Assembly: GCA_047616645.1 (NCBI GenBank)
Contig: JBLHIH010000011.1
Span: forward strand, 1-47,309
DNA from: JAHRVQ01 sp047616645
Lineage (GTDB): Bacteria; Pseudomonadota; Gammaproteobacteria; Pseudomonadales; Azotimanducaceae
Direction of reading: 5' to 3'
DNA length: 47,309 nt
The notes below the pieces were generated by a model. It saw only the letters and a program-made list of their open reading frames with translations, did no database searches and was not told where the DNA came from. The position numbers and the translations under genes were made by a program. Below are positions 26,201-34,580 of this stretch, piece by piece (position 1 is the first letter of the stretch; every line of letters begins with the position of its first letter).

Positions 26201-27851
26201 CTGACGAATCTGTTAGTGCTAACCCAGATATCGGAAAAAGATCACCAATACCACCCGTTACAAACTCAACCACTATGTTGCTAAGTGGTATTCCGGTCGC
26301 ATCTGTGACTACAGCGCGCAAAGTTCCAGGGTTATCAGCATCGACTACACCGGCGAGCGGGGCTCCCGTGCCATCAACTAAGCTTAAATTTATACTTAGG
26401 TTACTTGACCCCGTCCCATCAAAAGGACCGTCACCTGCTGTTGAAAATGATATAAAGCCGTCGTTTGTTGTGGATAGAGTCTGCCCTGCAACAGTCACGC
26501 ATGCGCTCACTTCACCGAAACCAACAATCGTACCTGCCAAAAGGTTAGTTGTAGCGACACCGTTTGCATTGGTTATGTCGCTCGTAGCACTAAGCACGCC
26601 TTGACCACTATTTAAAAAACTAACAATAGCACCTAATACTGGTGATCCATTTTCACCAATCACTGTTGCCGTAATCGTTTGTGGTGCTATATTGGTTATC
26701 GCCATAATTTGAAGCCCTGAAGCTATCGACAATGTAACCGAACCTGAGGCATCACCTGTGCTCACAAAACTAATATTGTCGGGAGTGATGACTGATGAGC
26801 CTACTGTTATTGAAGCGCTGAGTACTCCAGACCCCGCGTTACTACCTGCTAACAAACCGATAGTAGCGGTACCTGTTGAATCAGTAGTGACAGCACCTGA
26901 TGCAGGATTTAAAAGGCCGGTTGTTGTAGCAAAAGACACAATGGCCTGATCAACGCCACTACCGGAACCATCAATTACCGTGACGGTTGCTGTCCCCGAA
27001 TTACTACGGGTAACTGTAATGGAACTATCTGGTGTTCCTAATGTGAAAGTAACAGTCAGATCGTCACCGTTCGTCACATAAGGAATTGAATTTGCCGCTA
27101 ATGTCTCAGTTCCTGAAGTCGCAGAGGCACCAAGTACACCAGCACCGGCAACAATACCCGGCAATAGTTGTACGGAAGCTTTACCGTCTGTTCCGGTTGT
27201 CACCAACCCAGAAGCTGGGTTTAGCACACCAAGAGATGCACTAAATTGAACCAAGGCTTGATTGACGGGGTTTCCATTACCGTCCAAAATAGTAATTGTG
27301 GCGGTCGCAATGTTATCTTTGGTCACCGTTACACTATTATCTGGCGTCGTTAATACAAAATCTAAGATTAGATTAGCGGTACCTTCCCCAACACCTAGTC
27401 CGTCACTCGTGATGCCGACTCCTGGGCTAATTACCGCGACGCCATCAACACTGGCGGAAGCCGTAACTTGACCGGCATCTGCAATCGTTCCAGACCCCAA
27501 GATAATTTCAGCAACACCATTAGCATCCGTTATAACATTACCTGAAGCTGGAGAGAGGACACCAACACCCGTTGCAAATGTCACCACAGCGCCTGTGATG
27601 GCACTCCCTGTCCCATCTTGGAGAACGGCACGAGCGGTTACTGGCACGTCACCATTTACATTTGCGGTCACATTACCGTTGCCATCCAATATCGTTAAGG
27701 TCAATGTTGGCGTAGCTGCTGTAGCCCCCCCTGCTCCGCCGCCAAGAGTAGCAGTCCCTCCATCTCCGCCGCCACCCCCACCGCCTCCACAGGCGGTTAA
27801 GATGAATGTCATAAAGATGTAGATGGCAGATTTTGATAGGGACCCGCTCAT
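23274..27851 (-). CDS. Giant lipoprotein with tandem bacterial Ig-like (Big-1/invasin-type) domains
   Basis: This 1525-residue protein starts at the ATG with TAGGAG upstream. A short signal peptide ends in the lipobox LTAC (C21), followed by a glycine-only run, so it is predicted to be a lipoprotein. From about residue 48 there are at least eight Ig-like repeats of about 100 residues. Each has a TATVTVxDGxGxxVxxAxVxF strand, a GxLxPxSGxVTTDxxGxA turn and an LxAGxxxGxGxxxAS strand. Later repeats are more diverged and contain cysteines. Around residues 1190-1290 is an Asp/Asn-rich segment (FIDSNSNGIYDFNEPFVDL, FVDHNEDEVFG) that looks like calcium-binding loops. The family is usually surface-exposed and adhesive; that role is inference. 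It interrupts the damX-gltBD order known from Pseudomonas. No transport partner is next to it. Confidence 0.87.
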   Translation of the reverse strand: MSGSLSKSAIYIFMTFILTACGGGGGGGGDGGTATLGGGAGGATAATPTLTLTILDGNGNVTANVNGDVPVTARAVLQDGTGSAITGAVVTFATGVGVLSPASGNVITDANGVAEIILGSGTIADAGQVTASASVDGVAVISPGVGITSDGLGVGEGTANLILDFVLTTPDNSVTVTKDNIATATITILDGNGNPVNQALVQFSASLGVLNPASGLVTTGTDGKASVQLLPGIVAGAGVLGASATSGTETLAANSIPYVTNGDDLTVTFTLGTPDSSITVTRSNSGTATVTVIDGSGSGVDQAIVSFATTTGLLNPASGAVTTDSTGTATIGLLAGSNAGSGVLSASITVGSSVITPDNISFVSTGDASGSVTLSIASGLQIMAITNIAPQTITATVIGENGSPVLGAIVSFLNSGQGVLSATSDITNANGVATTNLLAGTIVGFGEVSACVTVAGQTLSTTNDGFISFSTAGDGPFDGTGSSNLSINLSLVDGTGAPLAGVVDADNPGTLRAVVTDATGIPLSNIVVEFVTGGIGDLFPISGLALTDSSGVATVALNAGSNPGAGNATATLLIDSARFNTDTLTFESLGNAGDTVIVLTLNFLDQIPTNGTNIITSAETATVSILIEDASGVNLANRTAQITSTLGTAINTVGGTPSSTITAISDFEGRIEVTLSAGTTLGTGDFLAIVGDTSASVQFDVGVAGLQIGTCSGGTSALDCSTGTTFTQGGIDIGASPLSAGGTTSIGLVVVDSTNTPVTGIDIAFSTNCSTTIDIVTGLPQASINASLTSTANGMVSGTYQAATGCVGNDIITAVESSTGQTSIGTVNVLAPNIGAIVFDSVTDPTGVETTDIAIKESGGNSTAFVIFQVLDVLGDPAPDQNVSFSLTTDVGGITLQNSDETTGIATGLTDANGLATAILEAGFIATTVLIRASLDVDRDDDGDVTDFNDTPAGATTLVTLSGQLSINTGIADQNSFSLSVNSFNFEGGVFDGEEILATVRLADRANNPVPDGTTVQFRTEYGRVTPSCNTINGDCSATLNSQEPRAPLDPNVILKSLGTTNCPSELILEEDVTISGVVGDTFFKASSILRVETILHAGQSEGIDYTVDTDGSGITCLSGTCTGVMKITYNRAFLDQDIAFVLSAPTVPSVEPATNPGQATSPFRIVSQFIGNVPCRTVITDQGQTNSSGYFSGLGQLYGSRSTLMAFVQGEESFIDSNSNGIYDFNEPFVDLTEAFVDHNEDEVFGNGTVGADDSRDSTSRECYGPRSPITVPIENQGNCYQVGGDEEEFVDFGVDTTLNGQFDAGNGIYNGTLCPKDISDRALTCDNVSDVCVEATDQFCTRELINISRSIVTIFSGSDPSLALRSGSTGEYVNSVTLSVAAPGGQLALIGGDTGSNNDNTVIVGDFSIGHGDTQVAPQIGDAKSLTSRDGSLLIDYSDIFNATLPENSTISFTAGTGGECIITSTGNTLVRSSNSTDSTSAQLSLSLIDGSVGGLVTIIAVSVDTPVKGNVANFSFACNSIP

Positions 27852-28045
27852 TTTTGTATTCTCCTAGTAAATCACGACGCCCACCCAGGCGAAGAGAGCG
27901 CTTTAGTCTTTGAACATTAAAATAATATTCTCAAAATATCAAGGAAATCATATTCTTAACATGATTTGCTGTGAATTAACGTGAAGAATCTACAGTCAAT
28001 ATACTATCTCCCTCAAGAAGGGTTGGGCAGGCGGTTATTTAGAGA

Positions 28046-28573
28046 CTAACGGCTGGAGGTAAGTGCCGACTGAATACTGGCTACATTTCGAGCCCAAGGC
28101 AACTGAGATTGAATATTTGGAGGTAAATTATCGATAGCTGCCAGAGCTTCATCCCTGTTTTGATAGCGGCCAACAGTTAATACAAACCAGGATTGGTCTT
28201 GTCTTGTGGTTTCATAGTAGGTAAAGGCGTTCCCGCCTTCTTGGGCAGAGATGAATTCCCTTATTCGATTTTCGTTACTTGAGCCCATAACTTGCAGAGT
28301 GTAGTCAGTGAGTGCTGCGTCCATAATCCATTTATTGGTGACTAAGGCTTTCTCGGGTATTGGAAAAACAAAGCTATTCTGCCCAACAAGCGCAGGCGCT
28401 TGCTGGGACTCAACAATCGAGTTGGACTGAATTGGATCTCTCCTGGGCATTATTTTTTCCTGAGTGATAGCCGGCTGAATTTCCGCTAATTCTAGTTCGG
28501 CCTTGGCTACATCAACCTTTTCACTCAGCGCGCTAGGCAGCATAACAATATCAGGATTGGGTACTTGTTCCAC
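28046..28573 (-). CDS. damX: DamX-like protein, C-terminal SPOR half (out of frame with its N-terminal half)
   Basis: The open frame has a possible GTG start at 28573 (175 residues) but no ribosome-binding site before it. The frame stays open well upstream, overlapping the whole membrane segment of the preceding piece. Residues 1-95 are a Pro/Gln/Ala-rich linker. The last 80 residues are a SPOR domain: DAALTDYTLQVMGSSNENRI, a central YYETTRQDQSWFVLTVGRYQ strand, and the ending ALAAIDNLPPNIQSQLPWAR. SPOR domains bind denuded glycan strands at the septum. With the upstream piece it makes a normal DamX layout (ATPase-like domain, one membrane helix, linker, SPOR), so I read it as the second half of one damX gene. 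Confidence 0.8.
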   Translation of the reverse strand: MEQVPNPDIVMLPSALSEKVDVAKAELELAEIQPAITQEKIMPRRDPIQSNSIVESQQAPALVGQNSFVFPIPEKALVTNKWIMDAALTDYTLQVMGSSNENRIREFISAQEGGNAFTYYETTRQDQSWFVLTVGRYQNRDEALAAIDNLPPNIQSQLPWARNVASIQSALTSSR

Positions 28574-28614
28574 TACACTTGTGGGTAAAATAGTAAGCGC
28601 TAATGCTTCAGTAC

Positions 28615-29424
28615 TTACCCTGTCTTCTGATTGATAATGAAATCCTTGCCCATAAAGGTGATACCCAACAAAACCATGATGACAAAAACTGACATATGCA
28701 TCATCGGTATACCCATTCGAGTCTTCGACGGCAAGAGTAAGTCGTCCACAATCCGATCAACCTCTCCAGCAGCGCCTTCGGAGCGATGGAGTATTTCTTC
28801 TATTTGGGCATTGGAAACTTGAACCTCATCTTCGTTGTGCCTTCGAATATAACTTCTCAAGTCTACATCGTTCATCCTGGCAAGCGGACAAACATAAATA
28901 TTAGATTGAAAAAGTCTGAATACTTTGCGCTTTATAAAAGAAGGGCGGGCAAAAACTAACAAACCAAGTACACACTTCTCAGCAATAGAAAAGAGGGTTT
29001 TAAGTACTTTATCCTTAATTTTGTGGGCATCAAGAACAATCAAGACTGGCTTCCTTCCATGCGGAATTAAACTAGTAGCATAGCGCTTCAAATTTTGAAT
29101 AGAGGGTGAACGTTGTTGATCCAACCCAAAGTCTCGCGTGAGCATGCCAAGTAACTGATCGGGATGGTTTACTTCTGAGGTAATAGTGCTTGTGGGGTTA
29201 GCATTATGTAGAGCGCCTTCAAGATATTTTATCAATGTAAAGGGATTGTCTTTCTTCTCGCTAATGACAGCCACGAACATAGAACCGTAACCCACCAAAT
29301 AGGCCAACTTGTCTAGTAGACCCAGATTATCTCCTGCGCCTACAAAATCAGGCAGTACCTCTTTTTGCGAAACATTTATCATTGCTTCCATGCTATGCAC
29401 CATCAACCATTCATTTTTCCCCAC
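28615..29424 (-). CDS. damX: DamX-like protein, N-terminal AAA-type half, ending after the membrane helix
   Basis: This piece is 269 residues from a GTG at 29424; ATG 29403 is an alternative start. The N-terminal region matches the AAA/ATPase-like domain of DamX and ExeA-type proteins, but the Walker A position reads VISEKKDNPFTLIKYL, so the P-loop is missing. LIVLDAHK occupies the Walker B place. SEGAAGEVDRIVDDLLL is the lid-like end of the domain. One membrane helix follows (MSVFVIMVLLGITFMG), then a stop nine residues later. A normal DamX would continue into a linker and SPOR domain; that continuation lies in the -1 frame. The gene directly follows aroB (46-base gap), the expected damX position. 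Confidence 0.78.
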   Translation of the reverse strand: MGKNEWLMVHSMEAMINVSQKEVLPDFVGAGDNLGLLDKLAYLVGYGSMFVAVISEKKDNPFTLIKYLEGALHNANPTSTITSEVNHPDQLLGMLTRDFGLDQQRSPSIQNLKRYATSLIPHGRKPVLIVLDAHKIKDKVLKTLFSIAEKCVLGLLVFARPSFIKRKVFRLFQSNIYVCPLARMNDVDLRSYIRRHNEDEVQVSNAQIEEILHRSEGAAGEVDRIVDDLLLPSKTRMGIPMMHMSVFVIMVLLGITFMGKDFIINQKTG

Positions 29425-29470
29425 ATAGGGAATCTCTCATAAGTCTAGCAGTGATATCAGGTTTTGCCGG

Positions 29471-30571
29471 TTAATCTATGGTAAACAACCCGTCCTTAGC
29501 ATCGAGGGTTTTTTGCAAGATATCTTTACTCACATTATCGACTAAGCTGGCATCACCCAAGGAATCCAAAAGCACGAATCTCAACCCGGATTCTGTCGTC
29601 TTTTTATCTCTTAACATCAGATCCATAAATTTTCCTGACATTTCATGAGGTGGTCTCACAGGTAAACCCGCACGTCGCAACAGATTCTTTAATCGAAGTG
29701 CATCCCTCATCGAGCACATATCTAATCTATGAGACAAGTCAGCCGCCATCACCATCCCCACCGCGACTGCTTCTCCATGACTCCAGTGTCCGTATCCAAG
29801 CCCATTTTCGATTGCATGTCCAAATGTATGGCCAAAGTTCAGTAAAGCCCTAATACCGGATTCTTTTTCATCTTTCGAAACAACCTTAGCCTTTATTTCA
29901 CAGCTCCAACGAATCGTAGTAGATAGCACAGTGGCGTCTTGAGAGAGGATGTCATCGAGGTTCTCTTCCAGCCAATTGAAATAGTGAATATCCGCTAGAG
30001 CACCGTGTTTAATCACTTCCGCCATGCCAGAGGCAAAATCTCTTTTTGACAAAGACTGTAGGCTATTAATATCAATAATAACCACTTGCGGCTGGTAGAA
30101 CGCACCTATCATGTTTTTGCCAAGGGCGTGATTAACAGCGGTCTTTCCCCCAACCGAGGAATCAACCTGTGAGAGCAGCGTCGTTGGAATTTGAATAAAA
30201 GGCACGCCGCGCTGATAGCTTGCCGCCGCAAAACCAGCCATATCTCCTACTACACCCCCCCCTAAAGCGATGATGGTTGTACTGCGCTTGTGATTTTCAC
30301 TCAACAAAGCATCAAATATCATATTTACAGTGTCGAGCGTTTTAAATTGTTCTCCGTCAGGCAAGATGACGGAGCTGACTTCATAATTATTCAGTGTGGT
30401 TAATAATTTATTGAGTAAAATCGGCGCAACCGTTTCGTTAGTGACCACTAACACCGAACGCGCTTTAATGTGCGGGCTCAACAAACTTACATCAGAGATT
30501 ACATTGGGTCCAACGATAATGGAGTAACTATCTTCAGCTAAATCTAGTCTTACAACTTCCAATCTCAACAC
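29471..30571 (-). CDS. aroB: 3-dehydroquinate synthase
   Basis: This 366-residue NAD- and metal-dependent enzyme converts DAHP to 3-dehydroquinate, the second shikimate step. ILPDGEQFKTLDTVNMIFDA and the glycine loop IIALGGGVVGDMAGFAAASY bind NAD. IPTTLLSQVDSSVGGKTAVN is the substrate-binding block. The metal ligands are in the usual places (EVIKHG; FGHTFGHAIE; YGHWSHGEAVAVG). The GTG start follows the aroK TAG stop with no gap, so translation is coupled. damX lies downstream. Confidence 0.97.
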   Translation of the reverse strand: MLRLEVVRLDLAEDSYSIIVGPNVISDVSLLSPHIKARSVLVVTNETVAPILLNKLLTTLNNYEVSSVILPDGEQFKTLDTVNMIFDALLSENHKRSTTIIALGGGVVGDMAGFAAASYQRGVPFIQIPTTLLSQVDSSVGGKTAVNHALGKNMIGAFYQPQVVIIDINSLQSLSKRDFASGMAEVIKHGALADIHYFNWLEENLDDILSQDATVLSTTIRWSCEIKAKVVSKDEKESGIRALLNFGHTFGHAIENGLGYGHWSHGEAVAVGMVMAADLSHRLDMCSMRDALRLKNLLRRAGLPVRPPHEMSGKFMDLMLRDKKTTESGLRFVLLDSLGDASLVDNVSKDILQKTLDAKDGLFTID

Positions 30572-31120
30572 CTATCCTTTAAGTAAAGAACCCTCTTTAA
30601 GCTTCCTCACGATACTATTAACCACGTGTTTACTACTATCTTGACCCACAAAAACCGTTATATCGGCTATTTCTTCATACAAGGATTGTCTTTCGCTTTT
30701 TAACTTACGAAGTACCGATTCAGCATCATTACCTTGTAGAAGCGGTCGTTTCTTATCTTTTTTCGTTCGCTTCATCTGTAATTCCAGAGAGGTGTCTAGG
30801 AAAACGACAACGCCACGAGAAATAAGATTTCTTCGATTCTCAAACCTTAAAATTGATCCCCCGCCCGTTGCGATCAATACTGTAGATCGTTGGGTCAAAT
30901 CCTCTATCACGGCTGACTCACGGACTCGAAACTGAGCTTCTCCCTCAACATCAAAAATCCAGGCAATATTCGTTCCTGCCCTTCGTTCAATTTCTTGATC
31001 GGTATCAATAAACGCTAAATCCAATTCCTTGGCAAGCAATCGCCCAATGGTCGTCTTTCCTACCCCCATGGGGCCGATCAGGAATATATTCTGATGAAAA
31101 TGATTGGATGAAGATTGCAT
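30572..31120 (-). CDS. aroK: Shikimate kinase I
   Basis: This 182-residue ATP-dependent kinase phosphorylates shikimate. Walker A is GPMGVGKT (residues 16-23). DTDQEIERRAG carries the shikimate-binding Asp pair, VRESAVIEDL and IATGGGSILR the substrate-binding Arg and glycine loop, and TKKDKKRPLLQG is the lid with its catalytic arginine. Length is normal. It is followed at once by aroB and preceded by pilQ with a 107-base gap, the classical pilMNOPQ-aroKB order. Confidence 0.97.
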   Translation of the reverse strand: MQSSSNHFHQNIFLIGPMGVGKTTIGRLLAKELDLAFIDTDQEIERRAGTNIAWIFDVEGEAQFRVRESAVIEDLTQRSTVLIATGGGSILRFENRRNLISRGVVVFLDTSLELQMKRTKKDKKRPLLQGNDAESVLRKLKSERQSLYEEIADITVFVGQDSSKHVVNSIVRKLKEGSLLKG

Positions 31121-31227
31121 AGTAGGACTGTAGCGATTTGTGAACTGAAAAGAAATGTTGTCAGCATTCTTTTCTTACGCAAGCTATAAGCCAAGTACAA
31201 AAAGAGCTACCTAATTTATAACATTAA

Positions 31228-33351
31228 TTAACGATCGGAAACAGAATCATTAATAAGTCTTGGCGTGATGAAAATGAGTAACTCTTGCTTGTCGTCGGTA
31301 TTCGTTGTCCTTCTGAACAATTTACCCACATAAGGTAGATCACCAAAAAAAGGCGTCTTTGTTACCGATTGTGTTACTTGAGTCGTAAATATACCACCAA
31401 GAACAATGGTTTCCCCATTATTAACCAAGACCTGAGTTTGAACACTATTTGTATTAATACTTGGCACGCCATTGAACACTGCACCAACCGTGTCTTGTTT
31501 AACATCTAGTTCCATAATAATTCTGTCGTCCGGCGTAATCTGAGGCTTTACGGCCAGCTCTAAGGTAGCAGACTTGAACTGGGTAGTCGAGGCGCCACTA
31601 GAAGATGCTTCTTGAAAGGGTATTTGAACACCGGATGAAATGGTTGCTTGCTGCTTGTCTTGAGTAATCACCTTAGGCCGCGCAATAACCTCTGCGTTAC
31701 CTGTTGATTCAAGGGCAGAAATCTCTAAATCCAATAAATATTTTGAATCAACAATTCCGACAGCAAACCTCGTGGCATCACTGGAACCAACCCCAAGATC
31801 GACGAGTAAATGATCAGGACTAGTAAACGTAATACCCTCGGGTTCGTTAATTGTGTCTCTAATTTCCTGAGTTGTTGTTAATGAGCCACCGGCTTGAGTA
31901 AATGTTTCACCATTATTAAATTGCCCAAAACCAAGTCCACCCCAACGAACACCGAGTGCCTCACTAAAATTTGAACCAGCTGTTACAATTCTTGCCTCAA
32001 TGAGTACTTGTCTTACTGGAACATCAAGTTTTTCGAGAACCGCTCTGAATTCATTAATTCTGTCGGTAGTTTCGGTCAAAATAATAGAATTTGTCCGCTC
32101 ATCAACAATGACACTTCCGCGAGTCGAAACAACACCTTCACCTCCTCCTTCTTCACTACTTTCAAAAAGTGCAAATATCTCTGAGGCACTGGCATATTTA
32201 ACTTCGATAAATTCTGTTCTAAGGGGCGCCAATTCTGAAATTTGTTGCCTGCTCTCTAACTCCAACTTTTCTCTAGCAGCAAGCTCTTCTGCCGGTGCTA
32301 CCATCAGAACATTTCCAATTTGGCGCTTATCCAAACCTTTAGTTTTCATAATAATATCTAGCGCTTGATCCCATGGGACATTTTTCAAACGCAAAGTAAT
32401 ACGACCGCTTACCGTATCACTCGCAACCAAGTTTAGGTCACTAAAGTCCGCAATCAGCTGCAAAACAGATCGAATCTCAATATCTTGAAAATTGAGGGAA
32501 AGTTTCTCGCCGCGATATCGAAATATCGAATCTAGCGAGGCTTCCAATTCTCCCTCAGCTAAGGGTTTAACTTCCAAGGTGAAAACTTCGTCTGCTTGGT
32601 AAGCCAAGTAATCATACTCTCCGGTTGATTCTATCATCAGAACAGTATTATCAGATTCAGCAAGTGCATCTACGATTAGAACGGGGGTAGCAAAATCCGT
32701 GACGTCTAAGCGACGCTGCAATCGTGGGGGAATATGTGTATCGCTAAATTCAATTCTGATTTTTCCACCTTCACTTGAAACATCAACACCCGACCTTGGG
32801 TTTGATAGCTTAACAATTACCCTGCCTTCACCATCCTCGCCACGGCGAAAGTCAATTTCTTCAATAACGGGCCCGTCCGCATCTTCATAGTTATTCTCTT
32901 TGGGCGATTCAATGGCTTCACTAAATGATGATTCGTTCGAAACATAACCTTCCGAATGTTGTTTGCCAACAAGAATCATCAAATTATTACCTTCAATTTT
33001 TGTTGTGTAGCTAACGAGATCTGTTAGTGAAACGATAACTCGTGTCCGATCACCGGCTTCCACAACAGTCACACTGCGAGCATTACCGTTACCTAGCGTA
33101 TGGTATTTAGACGAAAGACCACTAATAACACCTTTAAGATCCAAGGCGATTCGAGCAGGTTTTTCAATTGTATACCCGGTCGGCATTGGAGGAGTGCCAT
33201 CGAATTGCATGCGAATTTCAATTTTATCTCCAGGCAAAGATGAAAACTCAATATTTTCAACTTTCACTTGGGCAAGTGAGGCCACTGACAGTAGGACGCC
33301 GACAAAAACAATCAAGCCCTTCGTCATTCTCTTAAATTGTATTGATGGCAT
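31228..33351 (-). CDS. pilQ: Type IV pilus secretin PilQ
   Basis: The ATG at 33351, preceded by GGGAG 7 bases away, is preferred to an in-frame TTG at 33372; this gives 707 residues with a signal peptide at about residues 9-28. AMIN-type peptidoglycan-binding beta domains fill about 30-270. A secretin N0 region follows (LNFQDIEIRSVLQLIADFSD), then an N1 domain (VLMVAPAEELA...LRTEFIEVKYASASEIFALF). The secretin core begins near QVLIEARIVTAGSNFSEALG, and the C-terminal end has VLGGIFTTQVTQSVTKTPFF and LPYVGKLFRR. It forms the outer-membrane pore for the pilus. PilP, its partner lipoprotein, is encoded directly upstream. Confidence 0.97.
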   Translation of the reverse strand: MPSIQFKRMTKGLIVFVGVLLSVASLAQVKVENIEFSSLPGDKIEIRMQFDGTPPMPTGYTIEKPARIALDLKGVISGLSSKYHTLGNGNARSVTVVEAGDRTRVIVSLTDLVSYTTKIEGNNLMILVGKQHSEGYVSNESSFSEAIESPKENNYEDADGPVIEEIDFRRGEDGEGRVIVKLSNPRSGVDVSSEGGKIRIEFSDTHIPPRLQRRLDVTDFATPVLIVDALAESDNTVLMIESTGEYDYLAYQADEVFTLEVKPLAEGELEASLDSIFRYRGEKLSLNFQDIEIRSVLQLIADFSDLNLVASDTVSGRITLRLKNVPWDQALDIIMKTKGLDKRQIGNVLMVAPAEELAAREKLELESRQQISELAPLRTEFIEVKYASASEIFALFESSEEGGGEGVVSTRGSVIVDERTNSIILTETTDRINEFRAVLEKLDVPVRQVLIEARIVTAGSNFSEALGVRWGGLGFGQFNNGETFTQAGGSLTTTQEIRDTINEPEGITFTSPDHLLVDLGVGSSDATRFAVGIVDSKYLLDLEISALESTGNAEVIARPKVITQDKQQATISSGVQIPFQEASSSGASTTQFKSATLELAVKPQITPDDRIIMELDVKQDTVGAVFNGVPSINTNSVQTQVLVNNGETIVLGGIFTTQVTQSVTKTPFFGDLPYVGKLFRRTTNTDDKQELLIFITPRLINDSVSDR

Positions 33352-33375
33352 GTATATGCTCCCGAATCCCAATCT

Positions 33376-33933
33376 CTATTCTGGTTTGGCTTTTAATTCA
33401 ATTGACCTTGGCTTTCTAAGCCATCCCGAGGCACCGTCTGATACTATTTCTGTAATATCAATCCGCGAATCATTGATACTTTCTATCTTGCCCCAGCTGG
33501 TTCCCATAAAGTCACCGACTTGAACACGGTGTACACCACCGGCATTGTCTTCAATCAGCGCCCAAGTAAATTCGTTCCGCTTCATTATTCCTACCATTTG
33601 CAAGGCAGTAAGATTAAATCGTTCTAAATACTGTTTCACATGATCCTGAGGTGGTTTAACGCCAATATTTTGTCTCTGCAACTCTGATTTCACTGGAATA
33701 TCGACCTGTGGTGAAAACGGACTTCTCCTGTTGGACGCACCATAAGAAAATGGTTGATAAGGCTCGAATTCAGGTAGGGGTGCAATGTTTCCACGAGGTT
33801 TTTCTTTAACATCATTCATGAATTTCTTGATGTCAGCAAAGTCAGTTGAGTCAAAACAGCCACTTATTAGCGCAATAACTGACACCAAAATCAGCTTATG
33901 TAAAATACCATTTATTGAAAGCTGGGTAATCAC
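33376..33933 (-). CDS. pilP: Type IV pilus assembly lipoprotein PilP
   Basis: This 185-residue protein starts at GTG with GAAGGG upstream. The signal peptide ends in the lipobox LISGC (C26), so it is an inner-membrane or periplasm-facing lipoprotein. A disordered, proline-rich stretch with RRSPFSPQ follows; this NRRSPF motif binds the PilN-PilO heterodimer. The C-terminal beta domain (about 100-185) has LTALQMVGIMKRNEFTWALI and a GWLRKPRSIEL ending and contacts PilQ. The gene lies between pilO and pilQ as expected. Confidence 0.95.
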   Translation of the reverse strand: MITQLSINGILHKLILVSVIALISGCFDSTDFADIKKFMNDVKEKPRGNIAPLPEFEPYQPFSYGASNRRSPFSPQVDIPVKSELQRQNIGVKPPQDHVKQYLERFNLTALQMVGIMKRNEFTWALIEDNAGGVHRVQVGDFMGTSWGKIESINDSRIDITEIVSDGASGWLRKPRSIELKAKPE

Positions 33934-33938
33934 TTTAT

Positions 33939-34580
33939 CTAACCCTTCTCTTCATTGTATCGATAAGTTTTTGCCAGTATTTCCATACTTAACAGGCCAC
34001 CCCTTTCAACGGCGCTGCCACGCTTACCACTAGGTGAAATTCTAAAATCATGTAAGGTAACGATTCGGCTCAGGTCAGCAACATCACTAACAAATGATCC
34101 GAGGTCGTGATAGGAACCAGAGACTTGTATCTTAATCGGTTTTTCGACATAAAATTCATGCCGAATCTCTTGAAGCAACCCAATACTGGCAAAATTCAGT
34201 CCATTTTGTAATCCGATCAAGGTGATATCTTCAATTAACCCGGGAATTTCAGTTTCCCCTGGAAGTTGAGCAAGAATAACTTTAAAAGCTTCTTCCATCT
34301 CTACTTGTTGTTTTTTATAGGCCTCTAAATGCGCCGCTTCAAAAAATTTCGCCTCATAGGCTACGCGCAACTCTACTTCTTTCTTTTGCGTTTTCGCGAG
34401 CTCAGCCTGGAGATTAGTAATGTGAGCAAAATAGCCACCCGCTATCGCACCAGAAAATGTCAGAAGCCAAATAATAACCTTGATTGGCATTGGCCAGGAA
34501 CCAACTTGATTTATATCGCTTAGGTCATCTGGATTAAAGTTTTTAAGGCTTTCTAATATGTCATCTGGAGACCAAGCCAT
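33939..34580 (-). CDS. pilO: Type IV pilus inner-membrane protein PilO
   Basis: This 213-residue protein has a cytoplasmic N-terminus (LKNFNPDDLSDINQVGSWP, typical of PilO), one membrane helix (about 33-54), a coiled coil (about 58-95) and a ferredoxin-like periplasmic domain ending in the LLSMEILAKTYRY strand. It pairs with PilN and links PilM-ATPase activity to PilP and PilQ. The ATG overlaps the pilN stop by 1 base (TAATG), and pilP follows after 5 bases. Confidence 0.95.
   Translation of the reverse strand: MAWSPDDILESLKNFNPDDLSDINQVGSWPMPIKVIIWLLTFSGAIAGGYFAHITNLQAELAKTQKKEVELRVAYEAKFFEAAHLEAYKKQQVEMEEAFKVILAQLPGETEIPGLIEDITLIGLQNGLNFASIGLLQEIRHEFYVEKPIKIQVSGSYHDLGSFVSDVADLSRIVTLHDFRISPSGKRGSAVERGGLLSMEILAKTYRYNEEKG

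Noticed and set aside
25672..26604. Rightward open frames of 121 and 174 codons opposite the Ig-repeat lipoprotein gene
   Set aside because: They are antisense to a repetitive Thr/Val/Ala-rich gene, whose composition removes stops on the other strand. Their proteins are Pro/Val-rich with no domain or ribosome-binding site.
28600..28700. Programmed -1 frameshifting at the damX junction
   Set aside because: No X-XXY-YYZ slippery heptamer is in phase in the helix region, and I see no strong downstream hairpin. A plain indel explains it better.
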